Shown in pieces: positions 34,715 to 45,703 of a stretch of 64,000 nt of DNA. The position numbers were made by a program, and so were the translations under genes. The stretch is taken from NCBI GenBank assembly GCA_030549495.1, contig JAUIRK010000011.1, forward strand, positions 62,001-126,000, given 5' to 3'. Within the stretch, counting starts at the first letter, position 1. Each line of letters starts with the position of its first letter. The DNA comes from Nectonema munidae (Eukaryota; Nematomorpha; Nectonematoida; Nectonematidae). The notes below the pieces were generated by a model. It did not search any database. It was not told where the DNA came from and worked only from the letters and a program-made list of their open reading frames with translations.

Positions 34715-35080
34715 AAATGCCAACTTGTGAGTTAAGTGACGGAGACATGGACGAAGAAGATGTTTCAATAACTCGTGAAGAAAGATTGACTCTCACATTC
34801 GTTGCCAAATGCGAACGAGTACTAGACGCTACATTCCTTCCTCATTTTGTAGTCCAAAATGAAGTTGTCAAAAGAAGCAACGATAAATATACAGTACAAA
34901 TTGGAGTTGAAACAGATCTAGACGCTCCTAATAAAGTGATCGTTACATCGAGCATAATCTTTGTTGTTCCCTTTGAAGATCAAGACATCGTTGCGAGCTT
35001 AGGCTTTGCAGATAATGAAATGGATTCATCTGCCGTTAGAGGAAATGCATTGAAGACCTTCCATTTGACTCAAGATACAG
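34715..35080 (+). CDS. Exon A6: Ig-like two-cysteine domain, type A
   Basis: Sixth type A exon. Its combination is ELSDGDMDEEDV, RVLDATFLPHFVVQ, ETDLDAPN (Ala unique) and GFADNEMDSSAV. The MDSSAV variant (Ser for Leu) is shared only with A8. Confidence 0.85.
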
Positions 35081-35520
35081 GTTACTCTTTTCCATAGTTT
35101 TGTTTAAAAGCTTTACTGAAATATAAATATGCTTAAGTTAGTGTCAGTACGATATATGAAGTTGTAACTTATAACTGGAAGCAGACTGAAGAACCTTTGT
35201 AATTAAATACTTAAAATGTATTATATATATCTCAATATTTATTTACAATTATTATTAGATTTTTCGCAACAATATGATTAACATTTATAACACATTTCAC
35301 TTTTTATTTTTATCTAATGAAAAAAATTTAGATTGAGAGTGTATAAAAAATACCATCAAAATAATTTTCATATTTAATTATTATAGTTTAATGTAAAATT
35401 TGAAAGTTACAAATATATATATTCTAATTTATAAAATTCAAACACGATTTGAACTTTGCCTTATTCCGTATTGTGATAATATAATTATTGATTATCTTAT
35501 TTTCATAATTTATTTTTCAG
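35081..35520 (+). other. Short intron between A6 and B7
   Basis: A 440-bp intron of the uninterrupted kind, nearly the same as that between A3 and B4. Nothing else is seen. Confidence 0.8.
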
Positions 35521-35880
35521 ATATTTGTGAATTAGTTCTGGGGGATGGAAGTGATGCAAACGTCATGTTTAGAAGAGGACAGAGAGTGACACTGAACGTT
35601 GTATCGAAATGCGTTCGTGGAGATTCACACTATGTCCCATACTTCTTTGTAGAAAGCGAGGTTGTCAAATCTACAAATGCAAGATATTCGGTAGACACAA
35701 GTTCATCACCTGATCTTGATGATTCCACCAAAGATCTTTACACCTCGACTCTATCATTTACTCCATCGAGAGACTCCTTCTACGTTTATGTTGTACATGC
35801 TAAGGATAGAGAAGTTGCTACTAAAGACGAATTTGAAGATATGGGTCTGAAGACTTTCCAACTGAACTTAATGACACCGC
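35521..35880 (+). CDS. Exon B7: Ig-like two-cysteine domain, type B
   Basis: Seventh type B exon. The variable loop is PDLDDS and YVYVVHA replaces YVYAVHA in the F-like strand. Donor CGC|GTAAAA. Confidence 0.85.
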
Positions 35881-36009
35881 GTAAAATAATTTTGTTTTAT
35901 TTTATCACAATTGTGAGTAATTGCATTGGTAAAAAATAATCTGCATGAAATTAGTGTGAATATGGGCACCTTGTAAAATATATATAAAATATATTATTTT
36001 GAATTATAA

Positions 36010-36135
36010 AAGAGACGTGAGTAAGGTTGGTTAGATACTGTGTTTGGATTACTTAAAGTCTTTCGTTCGATCCTGCATCAAGCCTGCTTTCCTCATAGTT
36101 CGATACAAGCTGCGCAATTGGGCCTGCATTGAAAT
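36010..36135 (+). mobile_element. tRNA-derived SINE (family 1), copy b
   Basis: The plus-strand copy has GGTTGGTTAGATACTGTG (box A-like), CGTTCGATCCTGCATCAAG (box B-like) and a following tRNA-unrelated part GTTCGATACAAGCTGCGCAA. It is the inverted partner of the copy at 36981-37118. It is absent from the equivalent place in other units. Confidence 0.65.
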
Positions 36136-36980
36136 GATTGAATTTTACCGTCTATCATGGTTAAATAAAAGATTGGTACAAAGTTTCAATTCACAACGAA
36201 AAATTATTTTTTTTTCTAAATAAGACCTAGCTTAATTACTCGCCACATTCTAAATATTATTGCAATGTTTTTAAATTTGAAAAAAAATTCAAAGTTTATC
36301 CCACCCTTACTCCTACTAAGATAGGAAATTAACATTGAAAAAGTGTTTTATTATCTATCTATCTTCTAGACTATGTCACTATTTTTTAAAATTTCAATGT
36401 CTTCTAATTTTAACAAAATTAAATGAAACTTGATTAAAATTTGATACAATCAAAAACTTATTTTTCTTAACACATATGTCAAGTTTGGTTGTTTTTTAAT
36501 GACCCCAAGAAAAGTTACAAGTGTTTAAAATTTTCCAACTTTATATACTATATATTTTGCACGCTTCTCTCCATAGGAAATGCCTCTGAAGCTTTGCCAT
36601 TAAATGGACAATGATAAATGATATTTGAATCAAAATAAACGAGTGCAAAAAGCCAAAACTATCTTTGATTGAAATTATCGGAAACAATACTAAGACATTG
36701 TGTTAATTGTTTTGTAATACTTTTTATCTAATCAACTTATTATTAGATTTTATCATAAGTTTGAAGATTTTAAATGAAAGAAACTGTAATTGGAAGTAAT
36801 GGAACAAAAATAAGCGACATTTTGAAGAAAAATTTATTTTGTTCAAAACAAGTAAGAGAAAACTGGAAAGTGACATTTTGGTTCGGTCCCTTTTGGCGCA
36901 GAACTTTTTGGTCTAAAATATTAATTAAAAAAATTTGTAATTTCACTATAACAATTTTTCAGTAAAAAGGTAAATGTACA

Positions 36981-37118
36981 TGGGGTGTTTTCATCGAGAA
37001 GGCACAATTGCGCCGCTTGTATCGAACTATGGAGAAAGCAGGCTTGATGCAGGATCGAACCCAAGACCTTGAGTTATCGAATACAGCATCTAACCAACCA
37101 TACTCACATCCCATATTT
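36981..37118 (-). mobile_element. tRNA-derived SINE (family 1), copy c
   Basis: Minus-strand copy, orthologous in position to the copy at 15586-15718. The reverse complement shows the box A-like TTGGTTAGATGCTGTATTCG and box B-like GGGTTCGATCCTGC. Confidence 0.7.
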
Positions 37119-38622
37119 AGGTAAACACAGTAATACCGAACTTACATAGTTCATTTACACTCCTTCAAAGAAAGGAGATCTTAAATCATAATTTTTATTA
37201 TAGTAATATTGTGTTGAGGTAAAATATTGTATTATGTATATGTATGTGGTGCATGATTATGTTCAATATTCCATGGCTGTTACGTAAAATAATATATAGT
37301 GAGAATATCGCTCATAATTATCAAATTAAAGAAAATATTTTAGCTAACATTTTTTCATGTTTATACTAATCTCAAATTCTTTCTACTTGATCGGTTTTAT
37401 ATGATCACTGATCAGTGTTTGGCTTAGGTTCCATGATACTATTGTGTCATTTTAGTGGGTTGGTAATAAGGTCGCTTTTGATTTTATAACATATGATGAA
37501 AATGAATTTGGTCTGACAATCCGAGTTTATCATCTGATTTGTTTGATATTCAGCTAATGATAACACTTGGCCTATGAAATGGCCTATGTTGATAGTGTTA
37601 ATTCATCGTTTGGGTTTCCGATGGGGTACAAATCGAAATTTTTGTGGATTGATTGAACAGAGCATCTTCCATTTTTATTTAATATTTTCATGGTTGATTC
37701 TATAAGGTGTGGGTTTTATTTGAATAATCAAAAATAGTGATGATGAAAACAATTTTTCCATAATTATTAATTTCGCGCCATAAAGTTTCGTGACTAAAGA
37801 AACGACATCAAAATCGATTGCGCACAAAAGGGGCCCCAGATCTGCTACGCCTGAACCAAAAAGTCTCTATACCCTAAAATTTATATCGTTCTAATTATGC
37901 TTTATTTCTCTACTTTGATTGATTAAAGCTCTGAAAACCACTGTCTTCTCTCGCATAAATAAGTTTTGGCGACTTTTCAAGTCTGAAACGTAAAAGAATT
38001 CACCTTTGGAAGCGTCTAGAGAACCTTCAGAAAAAACCCTATTTGATCTTTCGACAAGAGGTCTTTGTAATTATCTATAAATTTAAAAATCCAAATTAAA
38101 TCAAGTTATTTTATTTTTAAATTGCAAGCAAATCTGATTCCAGAAAGTAAACTAGATAAACTCACAAGTTTTAAAATGTCAAATCTTACTAAATTTTGAT
38201 TTACAGGCGCTTATAGATCAATTAGTTCATTTTTTTCTGAAGAAATTTAAAATGATGTTTGCTAACGTTTTAGATCAAAAATTAACCCATTGAAAATTTG
38301 TTGGAATCCTATGATTTCTTTGCCCGGAACGAATGGGAATCAGTATAAAAGTATTCGAAGAAAGTCAGTTCCATGTTTTAATTAACTTTTCGTGTTTCAG
38401 AGTACGAAGTTCACCAAAATATTTTTATGAAAGGGGCATGAGGATTTCTTTCTTAAATTTTCAGATAAGCTTTCAAATCAGGGAGGAATTATAATCATAA
38501 AAATTTTAGACTCCGATAGCGCAATATTAGAGAAAAATATGGACCATTAAAACGATCATTTTTAATATATACAACAACAATTTCATTAATTCAATTAATA
38601 GATCGATGTTTTATTTCTATAG

Positions 38623-38988
38623 AAATGCCAACTTGTGAGTTAAGTAACGAAGATATGGACGAAGAAGATGTTTCAATAACTCGCGAAGAAAGATTGACTC
38701 TCACATTCGTTGCCAAATGTGAACGAGTACGAGACGCTACATTCCTTCCTCATTTTGTAGTCCAAAATGAAGTTGTCAAAAGAAGCAAAGGCAAATATAC
38801 GGTACAAATTGGAGTTGTACCAGAACGAAGCGATCTTAATAAAGTGATCGTTACATCGAGCATAATCTTTGTTGTTCCCTTTGAAGATCAAGACATCGTT
38901 GCCAGCTTAGGCTTTGGAGATAATGAAATGGATTTATCTGCCGTTAGAGGAAATGCATTGAAGACCTTCCATTTAACTCAAGATACAG
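38623..38988 (+). CDS. Exon A7: Ig-like two-cysteine domain, type A
   Basis: Seventh type A exon and the most divergent in one place. The C'-E loop reads VQIGVVPERSDLNKVIV where the other eight have VQIGVETDLDDPN or a one-residue variant. It also carries KRSKGKYT, shared only with A8, and ELSNEDMDEEDV, shared with A2. The frame and splice sites are intact, so the loop change is not decay. Confidence 0.85.
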
Positions 38989-39155
38989 GTTACTCTTTTC
39001 CATAATTTTGCTAAAAGCTTTACTGAAATATAAATATGCATAAGTAATTGTCAGCACGATATATGAAGTTGTGAATGTTTTTTTATAGATTGACTTATAA
39101 CTAGAAGCAGATTGAAGAATCTTTGTTCAAAAACGATTTTGAACTTTGCCTCATG

Positions 39156-42100
39156 TGCTAACTGCAAATCTCATGGGCTTGAAAATGTGAGTCATCCGCA
39201 ATGGATTTTAATTGTCATATTGTTAAAAAAGAAATTAATAGAGTTACATTGAATCTTAATTTAAGGTTTTCGTCTAATGCTGAATTTTCATTTTTCATGA
39301 TAACTTAAAATCTACTTCTTTTTACTTGCAAAGAGCTATGCCTCAGTCTGAAATACTCGATTCAACCTGTTGTTCTTTTAGAAGCATTAATGATATCCAG
39401 ATTTTAATAACTTTGCCATACTTAGCCTGAACGTACAATCTTTGAATAATAAGTTAAGTTTACTTGAGATCTTTCCCAATGGACTGTATGAAAATACCAT
39501 CACAAAATTGATGTTCTTTGCTTAGAAGAATGTTGGTTCAAAGATTTTTGTTCTTATCACATGGATGATTACATTTTTCTGTATTACGTCGGTGGGCTAT
39601 CATTACAGAGCGGATTAGCGTTCTTTGTCAATAAAAAACTAGATTATGAAATTGTTAAAAAATTTTCTTCTCCAGAAAGTTTTGAACATTTTGCAATTGA
39701 ATTGTTTCCCGGAAACCAACAATTTCTGACCATAAACAATTTTTACCGGGCTCCACATAAATATCTTCAAACATAGACTTCTTTCTTTCTTATATTGACT
39801 ACCTTTTGTTTAATTGCAAAGCATCGAGCACTAATATTCTTCTTGGTGACTTCAATTTAGACATCTTTCAGAAAAACAGCTTTATTGTCAACTTTGTGAA
39901 CACGGTTTATTCTAATAATTTTAAAGTTTCTATTTCATCACAGACTTGTCTCAGTTCTGGGACATGTATTGATAATTTTCTCCTTCCACATTATTTAAAA
40001 GAATATAAAACTGGTGTTTTCAACACTTGCATCTCTGACCATTTACCTACTCAGCCTAGAAAGTGTACATTCATCCAATCGTGAAAAATCTCGTTTTCTT
40101 TTGAAAAGCTTTTTCTTGAAATTTTTTTGCCCTTGATTGGAATCGTCTTATGAATAGGAATTGCAATGAACCTGAGTGTCTTTTAGAATCTATAAACTGT
40201 TCCCTTTCAGAAATAATAAGATCTTCAGACAAGCAAACCTATGTTAATTCCAGTAAAAAGTTTAGACAAAAACAAAAAAGTTGGATGACGAATGAGGTTT
40301 TATTTTTAATTAATAAAAGAGATAAAAATTTTCCAAAAGGAAGAAGAACAATACTGATATTTCTACCACCACTACTTTCAAAAAATTACGAAATTACATT
40401 AAAAACAAGATAATTTATTTGAAAAAAGAGCATTACAAACTTTAATTTTCGCAAAGTATGAACTCCAAAAATACATGGTCAGTACTTAACTCGGTTATTA
40501 AAAATCGCAAAAAATCCTGTAACTTCATTGTTATAAATGATCAAACTTTTTCTTTTATACAATTTCTAATAAACTAAATGAATTCTTCACAGATGCTGAT
40601 ACTTCTGAAATTACTGATTCGTTCTATGATAACTTGAATATTGAAAGTAATGCTTTAATTCCACCTCCATTTTTGTGAACCTATTTCAAGTTGAAAAGGC
40701 AATTGAAAAACTTAGTCAAAGCAAATCGTGCGATGCGTACGGTATCAATATTCACCATATTAAACTTGTAAAAGCCAGCTTCTCGTTCATTCTGTCTTTT
40801 TGTTTCAATAGATGTTTAGAACATTCCATTTTCCAAAAAGGCTAGCAACGCTGAAATTACTAATTTTAGACCAATATCTATCATTCCTATGATCTCGAAG
40901 ATCTTTGAAAAGACTCTTTATTCTTTAGTCGTACCTTTTTTTGAAAACATTGCTTTCCAACAACCAGTTTGCTTTCAGGAAAGCTTTTTCAACTGAGTTT
41001 GTCAACACCTATTTTCTAGACAAAGTTATTTCGCACCTGGAACAAAAGAAGGACGTTGGCGTAGTTTTCTTAGAAATATCAAAAGCGTTTGACAGCCTCT
41101 CGCATAAACGTTTCCTATTGAAACTCCATAAATATGGTTTTAATAGCAAAGCACGGAACTTTTTCGATTCATATTTGAAAAACGGAAAACAATTCGTTCA
41201 GTTTAATGGCAATGACTCACAAATTCTTCCTCTTTCCAAAAATATGTCACAAGGCTCTTTTCTGGGGCCAATATTTTTCATAGTTTATATGAACGATTTG
41301 ATCAGAACTTCTAAGTTTTTGACTACTTAGTCTACGCAGATGACGTAACTCTTCTTTTCCGTCCCCTTTCATATAAAAATCTCTCCTTTTCTGAGAATTT
41401 TTTTCAAGTTAAACGATGGTTCGCTTACAATAACTTGACAATAAATAAATTTAAAACTAAAGCCATGATTATTTCTTCAAGTTCTCAACCTGCTTTATCT
41501 TTCTTTCAAAAAGAAAACCTTGATGTTGTGACGGAATTTGATCTCCTTGGTTTACGTATTGATAGTAAATTGAATTTCTATAGCCACATTCTAATCTTTC
41601 AATGAAACTCAGTAAAATCATAGGTATTTTAAAATATTATAGAAAGTATTTTCCTCTTTATGTCAAATTGCTTTTATTCTTGCCTCAGATTTCTTACAGT
41701 TTGATAAATTTTGGACATGCAAACTTGCATTCTCTTCAAGTTTTGTACAAAAAAGCAATAAGAAATGTTGCCGGTACAAGCAAATATTTTCATTCTAACA
41801 ACTTGTTTGTGGAATATGATCTTCTTAAACTCAAAGATCTCTTCTCCCAAATAAGTGGACTATTTCTCATTTCTTCATTTAATGCGACGCATGGACTTTT
41901 TCTGAACCTCATTACGTACAAACAGAAAGACTCTTATTCTTTTCGCTGCCCACTCTCATTGAACAAACCAAATTTCAGGTTAGCACTTTCAAAACTGTCC
42001 ATAAGATACAAAGTTGTCGATTTTTATGAATGTCATAAAAGTTTAATTGGTGAAAGCTGTTGCTCGACAAAAAAATTCAAAACGTTATCCAAGCTTCTTT

Positions 42101-42451
42101 TCACAGACAACTACAAACTTGCCACGTGTGTGTAACAATAATTGTTTTTCATGTAAATACTCAAGTTAAATACAATTAATATTTATTTTTTTTCTTTTTT
42201 GCGAAGGTCCTGCATGCGGTTTTCATAAACCTTTGGAACTAGGCAAACTTTATGATTTCATTTATTTTCTTTATGATTTCAATTGTTTTCTGTTGCTTCA
42301 CTCGTTTTATTTTTACACCACATGATGTATTCATTAATATATTTGTAAAGATGTGTACGAGTAAGTCTGTGTGTGCTTAATTAATTAGTCTTCTTTTGTT
42401 GTTTGTTTATTTTCATTTTAATAAATTTTCTTCTTCAAATTTTCTTCTTCT
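39156..42451 (+). mobile_element. LINE (Jockey/CR1-type non-LTR retrotransposon), broken
   Basis: About 3.3 kb, flanked by TCATG at 39151-39155 and 42452-42456, a possible short target duplication. The 3' end has no poly-A but a repeated AAATTTTCTTCTTC motif, a form of tail found in CR1-like clades. Only the second reading frame (endonuclease plus reverse transcriptase) is recognisable. A first frame for a nucleic-acid-binding protein is not seen, so the copy may be 5'-truncated. Confidence 0.8.
39420..42135 (+). pseudogene. LINE endonuclease/reverse transcriptase remnant
   Basis: The region opens with LSLNVQSLNNKLSLLEIFP at about 39424, the usual start of the APE-type endonuclease. Next are GGLSLQSGLAFFVNKKLDYE, then LLGDFNLDIFQKN and the C-terminal SDHLPTQ. 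The reverse transcriptase follows with NFRPISIIPMISKIFEKTL near 40862, NQFAFRKAFSTEF, VVFLEISKAFDSLSHKRFL, MSQGSFLGPIFFIVYMNDL, a frame break, and then the catalytic YADDVTLLF near 41335. A thumb-like region ends at 42135 (KLATCV). There are at least four frame breaks or stops, for instance near 40081, 40413 and 41330. Confidence 0.85.
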
Positions 42452-42592
42452 TCATGCCGTATAAACAAAAAATTTTAAACCATCTCCTCTCTTTTTTTCG
42501 AAATGAATGTAAAAAATGATCTAATACACATAAATTTTAACATTGTCATAATATAGTTATTGATCATCTTATTTTCATAATTTATTTTTCAG

Positions 42593-42952
42593 ATATTTGT
42601 GAATTAGTTCTGGGGGATGGAAGTGAGGCAAACGTCATGTTTAGAAGAGGACAGAGAGTGACACTGAATGTTGTATCTAAATGCGTTCGTGGAGATTCAC
42701 ACTATGTTCCATACTTCTTTGTAGAAAGCGAGGTTGTCAAATCTACAAATGCAAGATATTCGGTAGACACAATTTCATCACGTGATCTAGAAGATTCCAC
42801 AAAAGATCTTTACACCTCGACTCTATCATTTACTCCATCGAGAGACTCCTTCTACGTTTATGCTGTACATGCTAAAAATAGAGAAGTTGCTACTAAAGAC
42901 GAATTTGAAGATATGGGTCTGAAGATTTTCCAACTGAACTTACTGACACCAC
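42593..42952 (+). CDS. Exon B8: Ig-like two-cysteine domain, type B
   Basis: Eighth type B exon and the most changed of its type: GSEANVMF, VDTISSRDLEDS, HAKNREVA, GLKIFQLNLLTP, and donor CAC|GTGAAA. The downstream intron is also unlike the others. Cysteines and phase are kept. Confidence 0.85.
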
Positions 42953-43897
42953 GTGAAATAATTTTGATTTTTTATTTTACTTCAATTTTTCTTTTATCAA
43001 GCAAATTTGTCCTATTTCAGTGCATTATAATTGAAAGAATAATTTATATTCAAACAAATAACTGAAGACATTCTTAAAATAACGACCTGAAAGTTAAAAA
43101 ACCAACATTGAGAAAAAAATCATTTCGAATTAACATTTAAATTAGTAAACGCACTTTTCCAAATTTTCACTAATTTTAATTAGTAACGCTTTCCAACGCG
43201 TAAGTGTGACTTTAATTTACTTTGTTCCAAAATTAGTTTAACATGCTAACTAAATTAGTAAAAGTTCTTGTCCAAAAATCAACTAAGGAATTTATAAGTT
43301 TTACCAGTTTGACACTGCAACCTACCAGCCAAGTTAGTAAAAAGTTTGGCCCAATTATTAATTATAGTTTCGAATTTGCAGAACAATATATTTTATATGT
43401 TATATATTTACTCTGTATTTTAATTTTAACTTTGAAAACATTATTTTATTTTTGTTCGAAGAAAAAGTTATACTTTTGATGGAATAAATCTTCTTCTACT
43501 TATAGTTTTTACTTTTGTTAAATAAATTATTAAATACATATTTTAAATAAATTTCAAAGAATGAAACTATAGCTAACCAGTAAATATTAATAGTACTGTT
43601 CTTAAAATTAAAACATCCCAGACAACTTTCTTTTTATCGAATAAAGGGGTGAGCCAAGTTAATAGAAATCCAAATTTAAAGTAAAACTAAACAAATTAAA
43701 AAATTGAATTAACTTAATTTCTTTGAAAAAAAAATTAAAATTCTTAATGGTTATATTAATCTCTAATTCATACAAATTTTAGCCTCCGATAGCGCAATAT
43801 TACCGAAAATGATCTACCACTAAAACTATAATTTTTAATATACAACTAAAATTTCATGAATTCAATTAATATATCGATGTTTTATTAATTTCTATAG
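42953..43897 (+). other. Intron between B8 and A8
   Basis: A short B-to-A intron of 945 bp whose middle is replaced by the ATTAGTAA-rich dispersed repeat (about 43140-43350). Only the last about 200 bp before the A acceptor matches the other units. Open frames here are chance. Confidence 0.7.
43140..43350. repeat. Dispersed ATTAGTAA-rich repeat, copy 2
   Basis: Shares ordered phrases with 8930-9130, including ACTAAATTAGTAAA followed by a GTTCTTG phrase and AATCAACTAAGGAATTT. It sits in a B-to-A intron while copy 1 sits in an A-to-B intron, so it moved by itself. Confidence 0.45.
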
Positions 43898-44263
43898 AAA
43901 TGCCAACTTGTGAGTTAAGTGACGGAGATATGGAAGAAGAAGAAGTTTCAATAGCTCGTGAAGAAAGATTGACTCTCACATTCGTTGCCAAATGTGAAAG
44001 AGTACAAGACGCTACATTCGTTCCTCATTTTGTAGTCGAAAATGAAGTTGTCAAAAGAAGCAAAGGCAAATATACGGTACAAATTGGAGTTGAAACAGAT
44101 CTAGACGATCCTAATAAAGTGATCGTTACATCGAGCATAATCTTTGTTGTTCCCTTTGAAGATCAAGACATCGTTGCCAGCTTAGGCTTTGCAGATAATG
44201 AAATGGATTCATCTGCCGTTAGAGGAAATGCACTGAAGACCTTCCATTTGACTCAAGATACAG
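43898..44263 (+). CDS. Exon A8: Ig-like two-cysteine domain, type A
   Basis: Eighth type A exon. Distinctive residues are DGDMEEEEVSIARE (Ala for Thr), RVQDATFVPHFVVE (Gln unique), KRSKGKYT (with A7) and GFADNEMDSSAV (with A6). It is a clear mosaic of variants seen in other copies. Confidence 0.85.
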
Positions 44264-44604
44264 GTTACTCTTTTCCATAGTTTTGCTTAAAAGTTTATTG
44301 AGATATATATATGCATAAGTATAACTGTTAGCACGATATATGAAGATGTGAAACTTTTTTTATAGATTGACTTATAACTGGAAGCAACTGAAGAATCTTT
44401 GTAATTAAACACTTAAAATGTATTATATATATCTCAATATTTATTTACAATTATTATTAGATTTTTCGCAACAATATGATTAACATTTATAACATATTTC
44501 CCTATTTAATTTTTATCTAATGAAAAAAGATTTTGAACTTTGCCTCATTCCGTATTGTGATAATATAGTTATTGATCATCTTATTTTCATAATTTATTTT
44601 TCAG
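44264..44604 (+). other. Short intron between A8 and B9
   Basis: A 341-bp intron with the same internal deletion as the intron before B6. Nothing else is seen. Confidence 0.8.
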
Positions 44605-44964
44605 ATATTTGTGAATTAGTTCTGGGGGATGGAAGTGATGCAAAGGTCATGTTTAGAAGAGGACAGAGAGTGACACTGAACGTTGTATCGAAATGCGTTC
44701 GTGGAGATTCACACTATGTTCCATACTTCTTTGTAGAAAGCGAGGTTGTCAAATCTACAAATGCAAGATATTCGGTAGACACAAGTTCATCACCTGATCT
44801 TGATGATTCCACGAAAGATCTTTACACCTCGACTCTATCATTTACTCCATCGAGAGACTCCTTCTACGTTTATGCTGTACATGCTAAGGATAGAGAAGTT
44901 GCTACTAAAGACGAATTTGAAGATATGGGTCTGAAGACTTTCCAACTGAACTTAATGACAGCAC
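44605..44964 (+). CDS. Exon B9: Ig-like two-cysteine domain, type B
   Basis: Ninth and last type B exon in the window. Distinctive residues are GSDAKVMF (Lys), loop PDLDDS and the end MTA, shared with B2. Donor CAC|GTAAAA is followed by the same shortened intron start as B2. Confidence 0.85.
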
Positions 44965-45703
44965 GTAAAATAATTTTGTACAGTGTGAATTCGGGTACCA
45001 TGTAAAATGTCTATAATCGATATAATTAAATTTCAATTCATAATTTGAAATGAAGGTATAGACAAATTTGGACACTTCCGTGCTAAACATTTATTAAATT
45101 GAAAGAATAATTTATATACATATAAATAATTGAAGGAACTCGTCAAACAACCAAGTGAAAATTACAAAAGCCAATTTTAATTAGTAAAATGTAAATAATT
45201 TTAAAGTTATTGATTTATAACTGAAAGGAGGCTGAAGAACCTTTGTAAACTTAAAATTTGTACTTCCACTTGATAAAGACTCGTGAAAATGAAATTTCAT
45301 TTTATTTAAATAAATTTGTTTGAAACTTTACACTTTTTGTCTAAAATATAAATACATGCAATACATAACAATAAAATGAAATGAACAAAAATGTTGCTCT
45401 ATGGGCCTTTTATTTTATTTCTCTTTAGCTTCACTATTTAATGGACATATGATAAAGGATTGTATCAAAACTGCAATTTTCTATCTCCATAAAGAAGTGA
45501 CGAAAAGTAGGGAAAAGAAGAAGCAGCATCATTCTTTAATTTTCATATAGCCATTCAAATCAGGGAATTATAATCATAAAAATTTTAGCCTCGGATAGCG
45601 CAATATTACCGAAAATGATCTTCCACTAAAACTATAATTTTTAATATACATCTAAAATTTCATGAATTCAATTAATAATTCGATGTTTTATTAATTTCTA
45701 TAG
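44965..45703 (+). other. Intron between B9 and A9
   Basis: A 739-bp intron, the shortest of the B-to-A kind. Compared with the B3-A3 intron a large internal part is missing, and it joins unit sequence directly to the CTGCAATTTTCTATCTCCAT block at about 45470. No gene is seen. Confidence 0.75.

Larger units (their letters stand above)
35881..38622 (+). other. Intron between B7 and A7
   Basis: Contains two copies of a tRNA-like SINE in opposite orientation (about 36010-36135 and 36981-37118). The intron subtype is that seen before A1 and A4. It lacks the hAT insertion of the B4-A4 intron and thus gives its empty site at about 37240. Confidence 0.75.
38989..42592 (+). other. Intron between A7 and B8
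   Basis: Mostly occupied by a LINE (about 39156-42451). The remaining flanks (AACGATTTTGAACTTTGCC on the left, ATTTTAAACCATCTCC and the B acceptor on the right) match other A-to-B introns. Confidence 0.8.
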
